Assembly (NCBI GenBank): GCA_933207985.1
Contig: OW240916.1
Span: forward strand, 314,959,436 to 315,023,435
From: Pelobates cultripes
Lineage: Eukaryota; Chordata; Amphibia; Anura; Pelobatidae
Direction: 5' to 3'
Length of the DNA stretch: 64,000 nucleotides
Program-made: the position numbers and the translations under genes
Notes under the pieces: generated by a model
What the model was told of the DNA's origin: nothing
What the model saw: only the letters and a program-made list of their open reading frames with translations
Databases searched by the model: none
Shown: piece by piece, positions 11,880 through 22,981 of the stretch
How positions within the stretch are numbered: the first letter of the stretch is position 1
Layout of the letters: each line of letters begins with the position of its first letter

Positions 11880-12260
11880 TTTCCATGCACGTAAGAACCC
11901 CACCTACCCCTTCCATGCATATTAGTACCCCCCCTAACCCCTTCCATGCATATTAGAACCCACCCTACCCCTTCCAATTAGTAGCCCCCCTAAACCCTTC
12001 CAATTATTTTTCTACCTACCCCTCTTCCCCATCCACATTAGTAGCCCCCCTAACCCCTTCCAATTATTTTTTACCTCCTCCCATCCATATTAGAAGCCCC
12101 CCTAAACCATTCCAATTATTTTTCTACCTTCCCCCTCCTCCCATCCATATTAGTAGACCCCCTAACCCCTTCCAAATATTTTCTTCCTCCTCCTTCCTCC
12201 CATCCATATTAGAAGCCCTCCTAACCGCTTACATTCATTTTTCTACCTCCCCCCTCGCCC
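11880..12260 (+). repeat. C/T-rich minisatellite, ~58-bp unit
   Basis: Repeated ATATTAG(T/A)AGCCCCCCTAA, ACCCCTTCCAATTATTTTTC and CTACCT-rich blocks. Anchors at about 12038, 12090, 12149 and 12207 give a 52-59 bp period; the copies before 12000 are shorter and more degenerate. Confidence 0.75.
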
Positions 12261-12617
12261 CTTCTTTAACCCTTCCATTAATTAACACTAAAAATGCTCA
12301 GGCAGCTGTTTTTTTTTTCTTTTCAGAGGTGACCGGCTCTGCTCTCCCCCTACAAACTGTTGTCCCCCCCTTTTACCTGACATAGCATGGGGACCTCTGG
12401 ACTTATGGTGGGCGCAGTGTCAGACTGAGCTCCGGGTAGTCACGTGACACCCGGCGCTCTTGCGCGGAGGGGAAGGTGCTCCCCTTCCCAGTCTGCAGTG
12501 CGTGCGGTTCCCTGATGGAGCCACCCGTGGCCGGCGCATCTGGGGGGGATTTCTCTATAACCTGTCCCCCCCCCTGATTTGCTGGGGGGATGCGTCCCCT
12601 CCATCCCCCCCCCCTGG

Positions 12618-12648
12618 GATTTTCAGCTATGTAACTATGTAACATTGT
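12618..12648 (+). mobile_element. CR1 LINE extreme 3' end
   Basis: TTTTCAGCTATGTAACTATG is identical to the 3' terminus of the CR1 copy ending at 63268, including the 8-bp CTATGTAA tail repeat. The sequence upstream is GC-rich and not recognisably CR1. Confidence 0.45.
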
Positions 12649-12659
12649 TAACAATAGCA

Positions 12660-13570
12660 GACAGTGCTTTTTTTATATTCTTTCTTTTTTGCAGTGCAGA
12701 GATACACACAGAAGCTTAAAGTGACATATCAGCGAGATTATAATAGACAAGAGAAATGGTGAAAACAATGCCTAACATGTCAAGAATGTGCACTGTTTTT
12801 TTTAATAAAAAAAAGATTAATCCAACAAGTATATGTCAGTTAATATGCAAAATAAGCTAATATAACAATTTTGTTAGACTAGCTGACAACACTGAGTAGA
12901 GTACACGAGGTAAGTCCAACCAAGCGCGTTTACTGTAACACTTTTTGATTAAACTGGTGTGAACTAAAAATGAAATAACTGAAATATGGATATACATGGC
13001 TCGGTCAATAAGAAAATTCCACTGGATGGTGTTAATTAGGCTACTGCATAGCATGCAAATACACTGTTGAGTAAAATAGCAGAAATTATATTTAACAAGA
13101 GAGAGATATAAGGAAAATGAGCCTTGCTGTAGGGAAGTTCAACAACCAACTCAGTCAATGCCTGCAGAGGGAGAGACACTGTAATTGAAATACTGATGTC
13201 CAGCCAAATTGAGTTCTATGGGCCCATGTCGCAACACCCGATTGACTATCCTGGATCAGGGAGACGAACCACAACTCCATCTCCACAGTAGTTTGTGGAC
13301 GATGTTCTGGAGAGACCGCACAACGTGGCGGCGGTCAGCCCTCAGGATCTGTGTGATCATGTGAGTATGATGTAGCGTATGGTCGCGTAGTTCCGCCCAT
13401 AATTGAGTAAAGAGGCGATCAAAAGCTCTCAGCAACGGATCCACAGGGGTACTAGCTGTCGGAAAGCTCATGAAGCAGCGGACCCGGTATGTCGGCCATC
13501 TTGGAAGGTAGGCCTCAACCCTGCAATCAGCAGGGAAATGTAAGTGTGCACTGAGGAAGCCACTGGCCTC
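12660..13570 (-). mobile_element. unclassified LINE-like repeat, second copy
   Basis: T-rich start, then GCAGTGCAGAGATACACACA and AAAGTGACATATCAGC, as at 5375. Downstream it becomes GC-rich, around CCATCTTGGAAGG and CAACGTGGCGGCGG, comparable to CACCATCTTGCAAAG in the first copy. The reverse-strand open frame of about 105 codons at 13256-13573 has no recognisable domain. Confidence 0.35.
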
Positions 13571-13618
13571 CACCAGCTAGTGTGTATGCGTCTGTGCATG
13601 AGAGTATGTGTGTGGGTG

Positions 13619-13990
13619 GTTAAAACCCCTTCAGCACTTACCTTTCTCCAGCACCAGACTCTCTTGGCGCTGGGGATCTTTCCGCCCCGATCCGCCTCTC
13701 AGCTCCGAAAGAGCCGCGCGCACATTCAAACCGCCCATAGGAAAGCATTACTCAATGCTTTCCTATGGACGTTCAGCGTCTTCTCACTGTGATTTTCACA
13801 GTGAGAATCGCGGAAGCGCCTCTAGCGGCTGTCAGTGACAGCCACTAGAGGCTGGATTAACCCTCAGTGAAACATAGCAGTTTCTCTGAAATTACTATGT
13901 ATTCAGCTGCAGGGTTAAAACTAGAGGGACTTGGCACCCAGACCACTTCATTGAGCTGAAGTGATCTGAGTGCCTATAGTGGTCCTTTAA
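13619..13990 (+). mobile_element. T2/Kolobok-type MITE, 5' truncated
   Basis: Right end TATAGTGGTCCTTTAA with the hairpin CACCCAGACCACTTCA/TGAAGTGATCTGAG. Internal GGAAAGCATTACTCAATGCT and CCTCTAGCGGCTGTCAGTG match the other copies. The left TTAAAGG end and its hairpin are absent. Confidence 0.7.
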
Positions 13991-13999
13991 GTGTATGGA

Positions 14000-14165
14000 T
14001 CTGCATGCAGTGGCCTACGTACCGTGGTTACAGGGGTCACAGGCCTGCAACCAGGTGCCTGCCACCATGTGTTGCGGCCCCGACCCATGCAGAGTAAGCG
14101 CAGGGGGGGCCCACGGATCAATTTTCGCACCGGAGCCCCATGGATTGTGTGTACGCCACTGATTG
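14000..14165. repeat. GC-rich interspersed repeat fragment
   Basis: Contains GGCCTACGTACCGTGG, GGGGCCCACGGATC and TTGTGTGTACGCCACTG. I take this as part of a common interspersed repeat from its composition, but it is not shared with another site in the window. Confidence 0.3.
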
Positions 14166-14679
14166 CAGCGTTGTATTCTCTTCTGTTTTCTGTTCAATGT
14201 ACTCACGGACAAAAGCCCATACTCTATGAGGCAAGATTGTTTGGGGAACCATCACAAATCCTGGATCATAACCTGTGGACTATTGCATATTGTGGTGTTA
14301 TATAAAACAAATATTTTCTTTACTAGGTGCAGCCTGACTTGTTTTGTTTGCTGTATCTTGCTGGGAGGAGTGGCCTGGCCTATTATGGACTTGCTGCATG
14401 GAGAAGTGACTTGATATGAACATGGTGCTGAGAGGATTGGCCAAGTATTGATGTGCGACTTGGAGGATTGGCCTGGTATGGATGTGCTGTTACTGAAGAC
14501 CTGCAGCATTTCAGTGCCCCACTTGGGGCTTTAACCCTGGTCAGCCTCCCTACTGACATCCATAAATGCACGTTACATATGTATAGGTGTGAGTGTGATT
14601 GTGTACAAAGTAAAGGTTGAATAAAAGGCTAGACCCACAGTAGTAAAAAGACAAAAACATTTGCGTTTGGAATGAATTA
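14166..14679. other. unassigned stretch with loose tandem structure
   Basis: Roughly 60-bp imperfect repetition of GGAGGATTGGCCTGGTAT-like blocks between about 14365 and 14500. No gene recognised. Confidence 0.35.
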
Positions 14680-14681
14680 TA

Positions 14682-16203
14682 CAGTTTTACTCAAAAGTTT
14701 GCACAACTTTCGAGAATTGGTATTATGTACCATTTTAAAAGAAAACATGAGTGAGCAAGTAAAACATTTATTTTATGGGATTCATCAAATGACCCCTGTT
14801 CAAAAGTCTGCATACCCTTAGTTCTTAATACTGTGTATTACCCACTTTAGCATCAATGACAGAGTGCAGTCTTTTGTAATGGTTGTCTATGAGGCTCCTA
14901 GTTTTTGCAGGTGGTATAGCTGCTCATTCGTCTTAGCAAAATGCCTCTAGGTCATGCAAAGTCTTTGGTCGTCTTGCATGAACTGCACGTTTGATATATC
15001 CCCAGAGTGGCTCGATGATATTAAGATCAGGAGACTGTGATGGCTACTCCAGAACCTTCACCTTTTTCTGCTGTAACCACTGGAGGGTCAACTAAGCCTT
15101 GTGATGCTGGAAGGTCCAAGAGTTTCCCATGCGTAGCCTTCGTGCAGAAGAATGCAAATTGTCTGCCAGTATTATCTGATAACATGCTGCATTCATCTTT
15201 CCATAACTTTTCACAAGATTCCCCTTGCCTTTAGAACTCCCCCCCCAAAAAAAACATCAGGTACCACCATGCTTCACAGTGTCATAGTATTCTTTTCACC
15301 TTTTTGACCCCTCTACAAACATAGCGCTTATGGTTGTGACTATAAAGCTCTATTTTGGTCTTGCCACTCCAAATTACAGTGTCCCAGAAGCTGTGAGACG
15401 TGTCAAGGTGTTGTCGCCATATTGTTACCGAGCTTTTTATTGGCATTGGCACAGTAAAGACTTCTTTCTGGTAACTCGACCATGTAGCTCATTTTTGTTC
15501 AAGTATCATTGCATTGTGCTCCTTGAAACAACCACACTGTCTTTTTTCCAGAGCAGCCTGTATTTCTCCTGAAGTTACCTGTGGGTTTTTCTTTGTATCC
15601 CGAACAATTCTTCTGGCAGTTGTGGCTGAAATTTTTCTTGTCTACCTGACCTTGGCTTGGTATCAAGAGATCCCTGAACTTTCCCTTTTTTAATAAGTGA
15701 TTAACAGGACTGACTTGCATTTTCAAGGTTTTGAATATCCTTTTATATCCTTTTCCTTCTATATAAAGTTTCATTACCTTGTTACGCAGGACAGTTCTTT
15801 TCTGCTCCCCATGGCTCCGTAATGAGCCTGCTCAGTGCATCCATTTGAGGGCTAACAAACTCATTTGACTATTTATACACAGACACTAATTGCAATTTGA
15901 AAAGCCACAGGTGGGAAATTAACCTTTAATTGCCATTTTAACTTGTGTGTGTCACCTTGTGTGTCTGTAACAAGGACAAACATTCAAGGGTATGTAAACT
16001 TTTGATCAGGGTCAGTTGGGTGATTTCTGTTATCATTATGATTTAAAAAGGAGCCAAACAACTATGTGATAATAAAGGACGTCATATGATCAATATCGTT
16101 AAATAAAACACTTTTTTTTTTTTGCATGATCAATAATATTTTTTAAATCAATGCCAAAATTTCACAATTTCTGCCAGGGTATGCAAACTTTTGAGCACAA
16201 CTG
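14682..16203 (-). mobile_element. full-length Tc1-like DNA transposon, inactive
   Basis: Bounded by TA on each side (14680-14681 and 16204-16205). Terminal inverted repeats are CAGTTTTACTCAAAAGTTTG at the left and AAACTTTTGAGCACAACTG at the right. Length 1522 bp, normal for Tc1 elements. Reading the reverse strand gives a broken transposase. Near 15000-15060 the catalytic tail SQSPDLNIIEPLWGYIKR is readable, the glutamate of the DDE triad lying in NIIEPLW. Frameshifts and stops interrupt the rest, so no active enzyme is encoded. Internal TIR-like GGGTATGTAAACTTTTGATC (15989 region) repeats the end motif. Confidence 0.85.
14990..15780 (-). pseudogene. Tc1-like transposase pseudogene
   Basis: Degenerate reverse-strand coding sequence inside the element at 14682-16203. 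The C-terminal motif PDLNIIEPLWG (D...E, Tc1 type) and the downstream reading around HARRPKTLHDLEAFC are visible. The N-terminal helix-turn-helix part falls around 15500-15774 in a 91-codon fragment. A DDE transposase would cut and paste DNA at TA sites; multiple stops show that this copy cannot. Confidence 0.7.
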
Positions 16204-16205
16204 TA

Positions 16206-17562
16206 TAGACCTCATTTGTCCAGTGTGTCATATTATGAATGTAATTATGGATTCATGAAATAAGAAGCTGGACATTAAAATATCTTTCTAATTCTATTTT
16301 ATATATGAAAATAATGAACTGTGTGTAAGTTAAGAGAGAAGACCGATAGTTGGAACACAGAAACAACACTTCCAGATTAATAAGAGAAAAGGGTATGAAC
16401 AGTGGAACGCAAGGAGACCTGCTAGAATGCATAAAGGAGGTGTTACTAACTCCCTATTGAATGACACGCATACTGGAAGTGATGTAACATATTGAACATC
16501 GGATCTGATGTCCGGAAATACAAAGGAGGCTTGGAACGCAGCTTGACCCTAGAAATAGTGAGGGAAACGCTACCAACCACAGCCAGAAACATTGGAACTA
16601 GAATAATAAGAAGAAGAGATGGCCAATCACTTTACTACACCTTACTGAAGAGCCATATCTGCAATACATGTTTCTGTAGTATTTTAGCTAATAATATGTA
16701 TATTTATAATCCTTTTTTAGCATATTTGTTTTATTTATTTATTTAATAAAGTATATACTTCTGGCAATCTGGTCATCTTGTTCCTGTGTATCATGGAGAG
16801 GTGCTAAGGACCTTAACGATACAAAGTTTATCTTCTGAGCCATTCAATGGTCTCTATGCTTGTGAGTATATTACTACTCTGGTATATTCTGTGTTTCATA
16901 GATTATACACTATATAAATATATATATCATTTCTCTTCTATAATAGGACTCCCTGATAACTATATTAGTTAAAAGGTTTTATACTATTTTGTATATTGTT
17001 TTTTCTGAAGGTATACATATTAGATTTTTGAAAAGTTGAATACCAGCTAAGTGACACATTGAGGGTGTAAATCACTATTTAATTTGCTATTTCATTCACT
17101 GTAATCACAGTAAATAAAGCGCTCCACTGTATATCTTTTTGTGGTCTGTTGATTTTTTTTTTTTATTGATTTTTTTTGAGAATTTCCCATATCAATGTGG
17201 TATATTTGTTACATTAATGTGATTGTCCTATTCTATATTAGCGCTTTACACAACTTTCATTATTCTTTTGAGTATGTGTGTCAATGTTTGTATCTGAAAG
17301 TGTGTCAGTGTGTGTATCCGTGTATCTGCATGTGTGTATGTATCTCCATGTGTCAACGTTTGTATGTGTATCAGTGTGTGGCAATTTTTATGTATATGTG
17401 CATAAATGTCAGCTTTCAAATGCTAACACACTCGTGAACACTACATACAGACACACCCCTACATTCACAGACAAATTAAGTTTAGCAAAAAATAAGGCTA
17501 TTGGAGGTATATAGAGTTGGGAAGAGGTCATAAAATAATTAAGCTTGGAATGGGCGGGATGT
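16206..17562. other. unassigned AT-rich stretch
   Basis: No recognisable gene. Includes a TGTG/TGTATC-rich simple region at about 17270-17400, whose open frames rich in C, V and Y are low-complexity translations. Confidence 0.45.
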
Positions 17563-17640
17563 TTAAAGGGTTACTCCAACTACCATGACCACTTTTGATT
17601 TTTGAAGTGGTCCTGGTGATAGGAGTCAAGATGTGCAGTG
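17563..17640 (+). mobile_element. one-ended T2-like MITE remnant
   Basis: TTAAAGGGTTACTCCAACTA followed by an inverted pair around ACCACTTTTGATTTTTGAAG. No right terminus found. Confidence 0.35.
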
Positions 17641-17806
17641 TTTCAGATTGCCTAATATCAATTAAATGTTTTGTTTTTTTTAAAGTACCCTTTGGTAAAT
17701 ATTGGTTTCTCGAACTGGAAAAACACAATGGAAAATGAAAAAGGCGTGCTACAACATGAAATGTCTATTTCCTACAAATAATTCTGGATAAGATGTTTTA
17801 TATTAT

Positions 17807-18130
17807 AACTGTAAAGAAGGGTGGGAAGGGTTCTCAATTCCACAAGCTGAAAGTGTCTAATAATCCAAAGGAATTATAAGGGGGCTCATGCTTATAACGC
17901 TTGGTGATGGCCGTTTGTAGATGTAATTTAGGCGGGTGGGGTAATGGGTTGGCGAGTAGGAGGAAGTTCTGGCTTTTAGTTGAGTGATACTGAGTACGTT
18001 GGGATTAGGATACCGGTGGGCAGATTGATTGACTCCTTGGAGTAGCCCCGCATCTCCCCCCTTAGAATTCCTTTAGATTATTAGGCACTTTCAGCTTGTA
18101 GCAATGAGAACCCCATACCCCCTTACTGTA
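17807..18130. mobile_element. MITE with ~65-bp terminal inverted repeats
   Basis: The left arm reads GGTTCTCAATTCCACAAGCT, GAAAGTGTCTAATAATCC, AAAGGAATTATAAGGGGG. The right arm is its inverse, with CCTTAGAATTCCTTTAGATT, ATTAGGCACTTTCAGCTTGT and AGCAATGAGAACCCC. The centre (~170 bp) is not coding. The superfamily cannot be assigned because the target duplication is unclear. Confidence 0.65.
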
Positions 18131-18989
18131 CCTTTTTGATGTAAGCCTCTTTTTGACACAAGTGACTAAACCGTGTTAGCTCAGTGAATTGCCTGGACTT
18201 TAATCTGGCAGTGAGCAAATGTAAAGCATTTGGCTACAAGTTATAGGATAACAGCAATCTTGTTACAATTTTACAAGCAATGTCTTAGATTGGAGCTACA
18301 TTCTTGGGAGCATTTTATTTCACACTACTGAGCGTTCGTCACCTGCTGCCACCAGTATATCTGTTAACTAATTATCTTCTTCACATTGTCAAGGTCTCGT
18401 GCCCTCACCTGCCTATAAGCGCACGTAGCACTCTGACATAATAACTAAATCATCCATATACAGTTAGGTGTAATCATCCATATAAAGTTCTTGAATGTAA
18501 AATGCTTCACTCCACGTCAGAGCAAAAGTATCTTAAAGAGACATAGCCACCTAATTCACCTTGTGCTTTATACATTTGCCATTTGTTTTTACTAAGTTAT
18601 GTATTGAAATTAACTACTCAATGAAGAATATATACACCGATTATTTATTATTTATTTTGATAGCAACTTATTTCTCTCGTACTCCCATTGGGAGTGTTGG
18701 ATTTAAGTTTTGTGCACAAAAAAAAAAAAAAATCACTAAACTCTGATGACCTAAATCATGGAAAATGTGAGAGAGATCTTATACATAATTGCTAAAAATA
18801 ATCGCATTGTGGAAAAGAATCTTCATGGACCAATAAATGCACTGTATTTGCATTCATCCATTTAAAATTAACTTTGAATAGTTGTGGTTTCATTAGTTAG
18901 AGAAGGAATTGCAGAAAGCCTAAACAACAGTCTTTTTTTCTATCCTAGCAGGTGAGAGAAAAGATCGTACCAACACAGGACAGTTGTCT
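18131..18989. other. unassigned non-coding stretch
   Basis: AT-rich with an A-run at about 18719-18733. Nothing recognised. Confidence 0.45.
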
Positions 18990-19322
18990 GTTACATAGTT
19001 ACATAGTTACATAGTTGAAAAGAAACTTGCGTCCATCAAGTTCAGCCTTCCTCACATATGTTTTTGCTGTTGATCTAAAAGAAGGCTTTCCTTTGCCTTA
19101 AATTAAATCTCCTTTCTTCCAGCCTAAATGCGTGACCTTGTGTCCTATGTATAGCCCTGTTTATGAATAGATTTCCAGATAATGGTTTGTACTGGCCCGA
19201 ATATATTTGTATAATGTTATCATATCCCCTCTCAGGTGCCGTTTTTCCAAACTAAAGAGATTTAAATTTTTTAACCTTTCTTTGTAACTAAAGTGCTCCA
19301 TTCCTTTAATCAATTTTGCAGC

Positions 19323-19640
19323 TCATCTCGGCACTTTTTCTAGTGCCATAATATCCTTCTTTAGAACAGGTACCCAAAATTGCACAGCATATTCAATATG
19401 GGGTCTTACCAATAATTTATAAAGAGGCAAAATTATATTTTCATCCCTAGAATTTATGCTCCTATATATACATGACAAGACCTTACTGGCCCTAGTAACT
19501 GCAAATTGACATTGCATATTGCTGCCTAATTAGTTGTCTATAACAATTCCCAAATCCATCTCGAGTGTGGTTATCCCTAATTCACTACCATTGAGGGTGG
19601 AAGTTGCTGGTTCATTCTTGACCCCAAAGTGCATAACTTT
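19323..19640 (-). pseudogene. CR1 ORF2 C-terminal fragment
   Basis: Reverse-strand pieces HFGVKNEPATSTLNGS and ITTLEMDLGIVIDN, then SKVLSCIYRSINSRDENII and LLVRPHIEYAVQFW, colinear with the intact frame of the CR1 copy at 62212-63051. Stop codons split it. Confidence 0.75.
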
Positions 19641-20997
19641 TAGACATGTGCAATTTGCTTCGGTCCAAATGCGAATTCGGATGAATTTCGGGCAGTTCAG
19701 ACATTCGGTTACTTCCAAATGTCCGAATAGCTGAATTGCCGAAGTGCTGAATTGCCAAAGTCCCGAAATTGCCGTATTTCCGAATTGCCGAAGTTCTGAA
19801 GTGTCAAAGTGCCGAAGTTCTGAAGCACAGTATTGCCTAAGAAATAATATACTTACCCAGTGGAAGAATGAAGAATGTTACACTGTATATAAGTTTAAAT
19901 AAAACGTATACAAACATAGCCAGGATTCAGCTGTAAGCATTTGCAACACTTACAACAATCAAGTAACACACATTCATATAAAATGTAAGTTACTTAGCCT
20001 GTCAATGGAATGACCGGAATCAATAAGTAGATAACTCCCTAATTCCCACGGCATTAGGGAGCTATCTACTAAAAGGCTGAAAGACCTAAATTGGTCTTTC
20101 AGCCACATTTACTAATACTAAGTAAAGATTACTTAGTGTTAGTTAATTATGCCCCTACTCGCAATACCGCGAGTAGGGGCATGTCTATTAAACAGCCCGT
20201 GGCTGCTCACTGTAAAAAACAAACACAAAAAAACCCGTCCCCCCTCCTGAGCCCCCACCCGTGCTGTGCGAGTGGGGGCTTCTAACCTGAAAGGGGGGGG
20301 GCCCTCAAGTAAAATAAGGGGGGGACCGATTGCTCCCACCCTGAGCGGTGGGTGGGGGCCCTAAAGTAAAATAATGGGGGGGACCCAATGTCCTCCTTCC
20401 TGGCCCCCACCCCTGAGCGGTGGGGTGGGGGCCCTAAATTAGAATAAAGGGGGGACCTAAGGTCCTCCCGCCTGGTCCCCACCCATGAGCGGTGGATGGG
20501 GGCCCTAAATACCAATAAGGGGGGACACCTAATGTCCTCCCCCTGACCCCCACCCCTGAGTGGTGGGTGGGGGCCCTAAATAATAATTTAATCCCCCCAG
20601 GTGACTAGAGGTCCCCAAACCCCTAGTCACCCCCCTCCCCAAAATAATTTACCCTTACCTACCCCCCTCGCCCTAAAAATATATATATTTTTTTTAACAG
20701 TTAGCAGCCACAGGCATGCCCCTACTTGTGGTATAGCGAGTAGGGGCATAATTTACTAATACTAATTTTTACTTAGTATTAGTAAATTTGTCTGAAAGAC
20801 CAATTTAGGTCTTTCAGCCTTTTGGTAGATAGCTTCCTAATCCCGTGGGAATTAGGGAGTTATCTACTAAGCGGCTGCAAGAGAAGTCCCGAAGTGTCGA
20901 AGTCCCAAAATTCTGAAGTTCTGAAATTCCGAAGTCCCGAATTTCGGAATCCCGAACCGAACTGTAAATTTTCCCCATGCACATGCCTAATAACTTT
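19633..20997. mobile_element. non-autonomous hAT inserted in CR1, perfect 8-bp TSD
   Basis: The element is 19641-20989 (1349 bp). Ends are TAGACATGTGCAATT and CATGCACATGCCTA, the TIR being TAGACATGTGCA with one mismatch. ATAACTTT is duplicated at 19633-19640 and 20990-20997. Removing the element restores the CR1 reading GCATAACTTTGCATTTCTC. Subterminal arms of ~150 bp (about 20030-20190 and 20720-20870) are inverted copies, sharing CCCCTACTCGCAATACCGCG-like and CTGAAAGACCTAAATTGGTC blocks. No transposase. The left and right flanks also carry AAGT(C/G)CCGAA-type short repeats. Confidence 0.9.
20265..20585 (+). repeat. G/C-rich minisatellite inside the hAT, ~72-bp unit
   Basis: GAGCGGTGGGTGGGGGCCCT, AAATTAGAATAAAGGGGGGA and CCTAATGTCCTCC blocks recur four to five times. 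GGGGGCCCTAAA anchors lie near 20354, 20426, 20499 and 20570. The runs of G could form unusual secondary structure. Open frames across it are low-complexity. Confidence 0.8.
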
Positions 20998-21395
20998 GCA
21001 TTTCTCAACATTAAATTTCATCTGCCATTTTAGTGTCCAGTCCCCCAATCTATCTAAATCTATCTGCAGCAAAGTAATATCCTGCTCACATTTTATTACT
21101 TTACAAAGTTTTGTGCCATCTTCAAACAATAAAACATGGCTTTCATTGCCTATTGCAAGATCATTTATAAATATGTTAAATAGAAGCCATCCCAAAACAG
21201 AAGCCTGAGGGACACCCCTTACCACTTTTGTCCTGGTTGAAAATGTACCATTAATGACAACTCGTTGTACTCTATCTTTAAGCCAATGTTCTACCCAAGA
21301 ACAAGAATATTCATCTAGACCAATTTCTTCTAGTTTGAAGACTAAACTATTGTGAGGAACCGTATCAAATGCCTTGTTGTAAGATATCTGAAATT
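20997..21395 (-). pseudogene. CR1 reverse transcriptase fragment (5' part)
   Basis: Reverse-strand reading AFDTVPHNSLVFKLEE, then VQRVVINGTFSTRTKVVRG, VPQASVLGWLLFNIFIND, then LLFEDGTKLCKVI. These correspond to RT motifs A (AFD) through C. Motif C should read FADD; here it is FEDG, with one catalytic aspartate lost. The reading is interrupted by frameshifts. Non-LTR RTs copy their RNA at nicked genomic DNA; this fragment is inert. Confidence 0.75.
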
Positions 21396-21883
21396 TTACA
21401 AAGCAGATAGCTTTGATGCTGCATCATTGGCAGATTGTATATTCAATTTTCTCTCCTCACTAAGAATTTCTAAATATGAGTGTGCCGCAGTAATGAGTGG
21501 TTGGGTAAATGAAGTTCAAGTAAGAATTCAAAAAGAGGTGCCTACTGCTTTGTAAGTGCATTGCATGACTCACCGTTTAAAGTCAGCTATTGTGATACTA
21601 CTATAAATCTAACAGAAGGATGTGAATTTTTTGCAAACTGGAGATGCTTTATGGCTTGTCCAGCATATCCGTGGTTTGTTCAGCATTTGAAAGGGTTCAG
21701 AAAAACCTGTTATTAAGCGAAAACATTAAGTGGTACAAGGCTGGCATGTCAATATGACACTTGAGCTTCTCTTCAGCTGATGAGAAGAATACATAATGAA
21801 TTGAGTTTTCATTGACTCTAACTAAATTCTATTACTTCTGCTTTTTGAAAACATATCATAAAAGATACAGACGTTATCCAATA
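21396..21883. other. unassigned non-coding stretch
   Basis: No gene or repeat recognised. Confidence 0.45.
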
Positions 21884-22183
21884 AACTACAATAGTGATGT
21901 CCCGAACTGTTCGCCGAACATTCCAGCCAATCAGCAGCAGACCCTCCATCCCAGACCATCCCACCTCCTGGACAGCATCCATTGTGAAGCTGCATTCTTA
22001 GTGAGCTGTCCAGGAGGTGGGAGGTTCTGGGAGGGAGGGTCTGCTGCTGATTGGCTGGAATGTGTCTGCTGACTGTGAGGTACAGGGTCAAAGTTTACTC
22101 AATGATGAGTCCACGGCGAACCGTTCGTGGCGAACCGTTCGCGAACCGTTCGGCGAACAGTTCGGGACATCACTAAACTACAA
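21884..22183. mobile_element. palindromic hAT MITE with perfect 8-bp TSD
   Basis: The element 21892-22175 (284 bp) starts TAGTGATGTCCCGAACTG and ends CAGTTCGGGACATCACTA. AACTACAA is duplicated at 21884-21891 and 22176-22183. The interior is itself an inverted repeat: CAGCAGCAGACCCTCC and CCACCTCCTGGACAGC on the left mirror GGACAGC-type complements and GAGGGTCTGCTGCTGATTGG on the right. The whole element can fold into one long hairpin. Sister copy at 31972-32312. Confidence 0.9.
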
Positions 22184-22252
22184 GCAAAACATCTTGATTA
22201 AAATCAAAATTTTCAAGCAGTTCCTTGGTGGTAATAGAATTCATTCAGGCAC

Positions 22253-22981
22253 TTAAAGTGACACTGTAGGCACCCAGACCATTTCATCTCATTGAAGTAG
22301 TGTGGGTGCTGTGTCCCTTTTGCACTTAGTGCTGCAATGGTAAACATATTTACATTGCAGCTCTAAGTCTTCCCACCGTGGCTATCTACCATACAGCCAC
22401 TAGAGGGCTTTCTCAATTGAAACAGACCTTTGGTCCGGTATCTGATGATGGGCGTCCTCACGCTCTCCATGAGGACCTCCAGCATCAGATTTTTTCCCAT
22501 AGGAAAGCATTGAGTCAATGCTTTCCTATGTGGAGGTATAATACACGCACATGCTTGTCACGGGCCGTTGGTGGGACATCGGTGCTGGTAAAAGGTAAGT
22601 AAATAAAGGGTATTTAAAGGACCACTATAGTGCCAGGAAAACATACTCGTGCTTTCCTATGGAGGCTGGCATCTTCTCCTGCCGTCATTGATTTTCATAG
22701 TGAGAAGCACGCAAGCGCCTCTAGCGGCTGTCAATGAGACTAGAGGCTGGAGTAACCCTAATATAAACATAGCAGTTTCTTTGAAACTGCTATGTTTATA
22801 GAAAAAAGGGTTAACCTTAGCTGGACCTGGCACCCAGACCACTTCATTAAGCTGAAGTAGTCTGGGTGCCTATAGTGGTCCTTTAAGCATTTATTTACTG
22901 AGGAGGAAGGAGGGCAAGGAAGGGGGAGCGATAGTGCCAGAAATACAGCTTTGTATTCCTGGCATTACAGCATCCCTTTAA
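22253..22981 (+). mobile_element. T2/Kolobok-type MITE (outer), hosting a second T2
   Basis: Left end TTAAAGTGACACTGTAGGCA, right end GCATCCCTTTAA with TTAA on both sides. A second, complete T2 MITE sits inside at 22614-22886. Without the insert the outer copy is about 455 bp and carries the usual GGAAAGCATTGAGTCAATGC hairpin. Confidence 0.75.
22614..22886 (+). mobile_element. T2/Kolobok-type MITE (inner, nested)
   Basis: Left end TTAAAGGACCACTATAGTG, right end CTATAGTGGTCCTTTAA, both with TTAA. It lacks part of the left interior (the second half of the GCCAGGAAAAC hairpin is missing) but keeps the right CACCCAGACCACTTCA hairpin. Confidence 0.85.

Larger units (their letters stand above)
18990..21395 (-). 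mobile_element. CR1 LINE (CR1-A subfamily), 5' truncated, split by a hAT
   Basis: The reverse-strand 3' end is at 18990 with the (CTATGTAA)n-type tail and then the sequence matching the CR1 at 62254-63268. Coding remnants read on the reverse strand include the reverse transcriptase region (VPQASVLGWLLFNIFIND, the FADD box, WQMKFNVEKCKV) and the C-terminal LVRPHIEYAVQFW. The element is interrupted at 19641-20989 by a hAT with perfect TSDs. The catalytic FADD has become FEDG, GVPQGSVLG has become GVPQASVLG, and stops are present. It stops near 21395 inside the reverse transcriptase, the usual 5' truncation of CR1. Confidence 0.85.

Noticed and set aside
12450..12620. GC-rich stretch as a CpG-island promoter
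   Set aside because: Short, flanked by repeats, ends in a CR1 3' terminus; no exon or transcription signal nearby.
13256..13573. 105-codon reverse-strand frame in GC-rich sequence
   Set aside because: No recognised domain, and it lies in a repeat with a related copy at 5375-6720.
20282..20515. Frame with repeated RSGVG/APTHRS peptides
   Set aside because: Translation of a ~72-bp G/C-rich minisatellite in a non-autonomous hAT.
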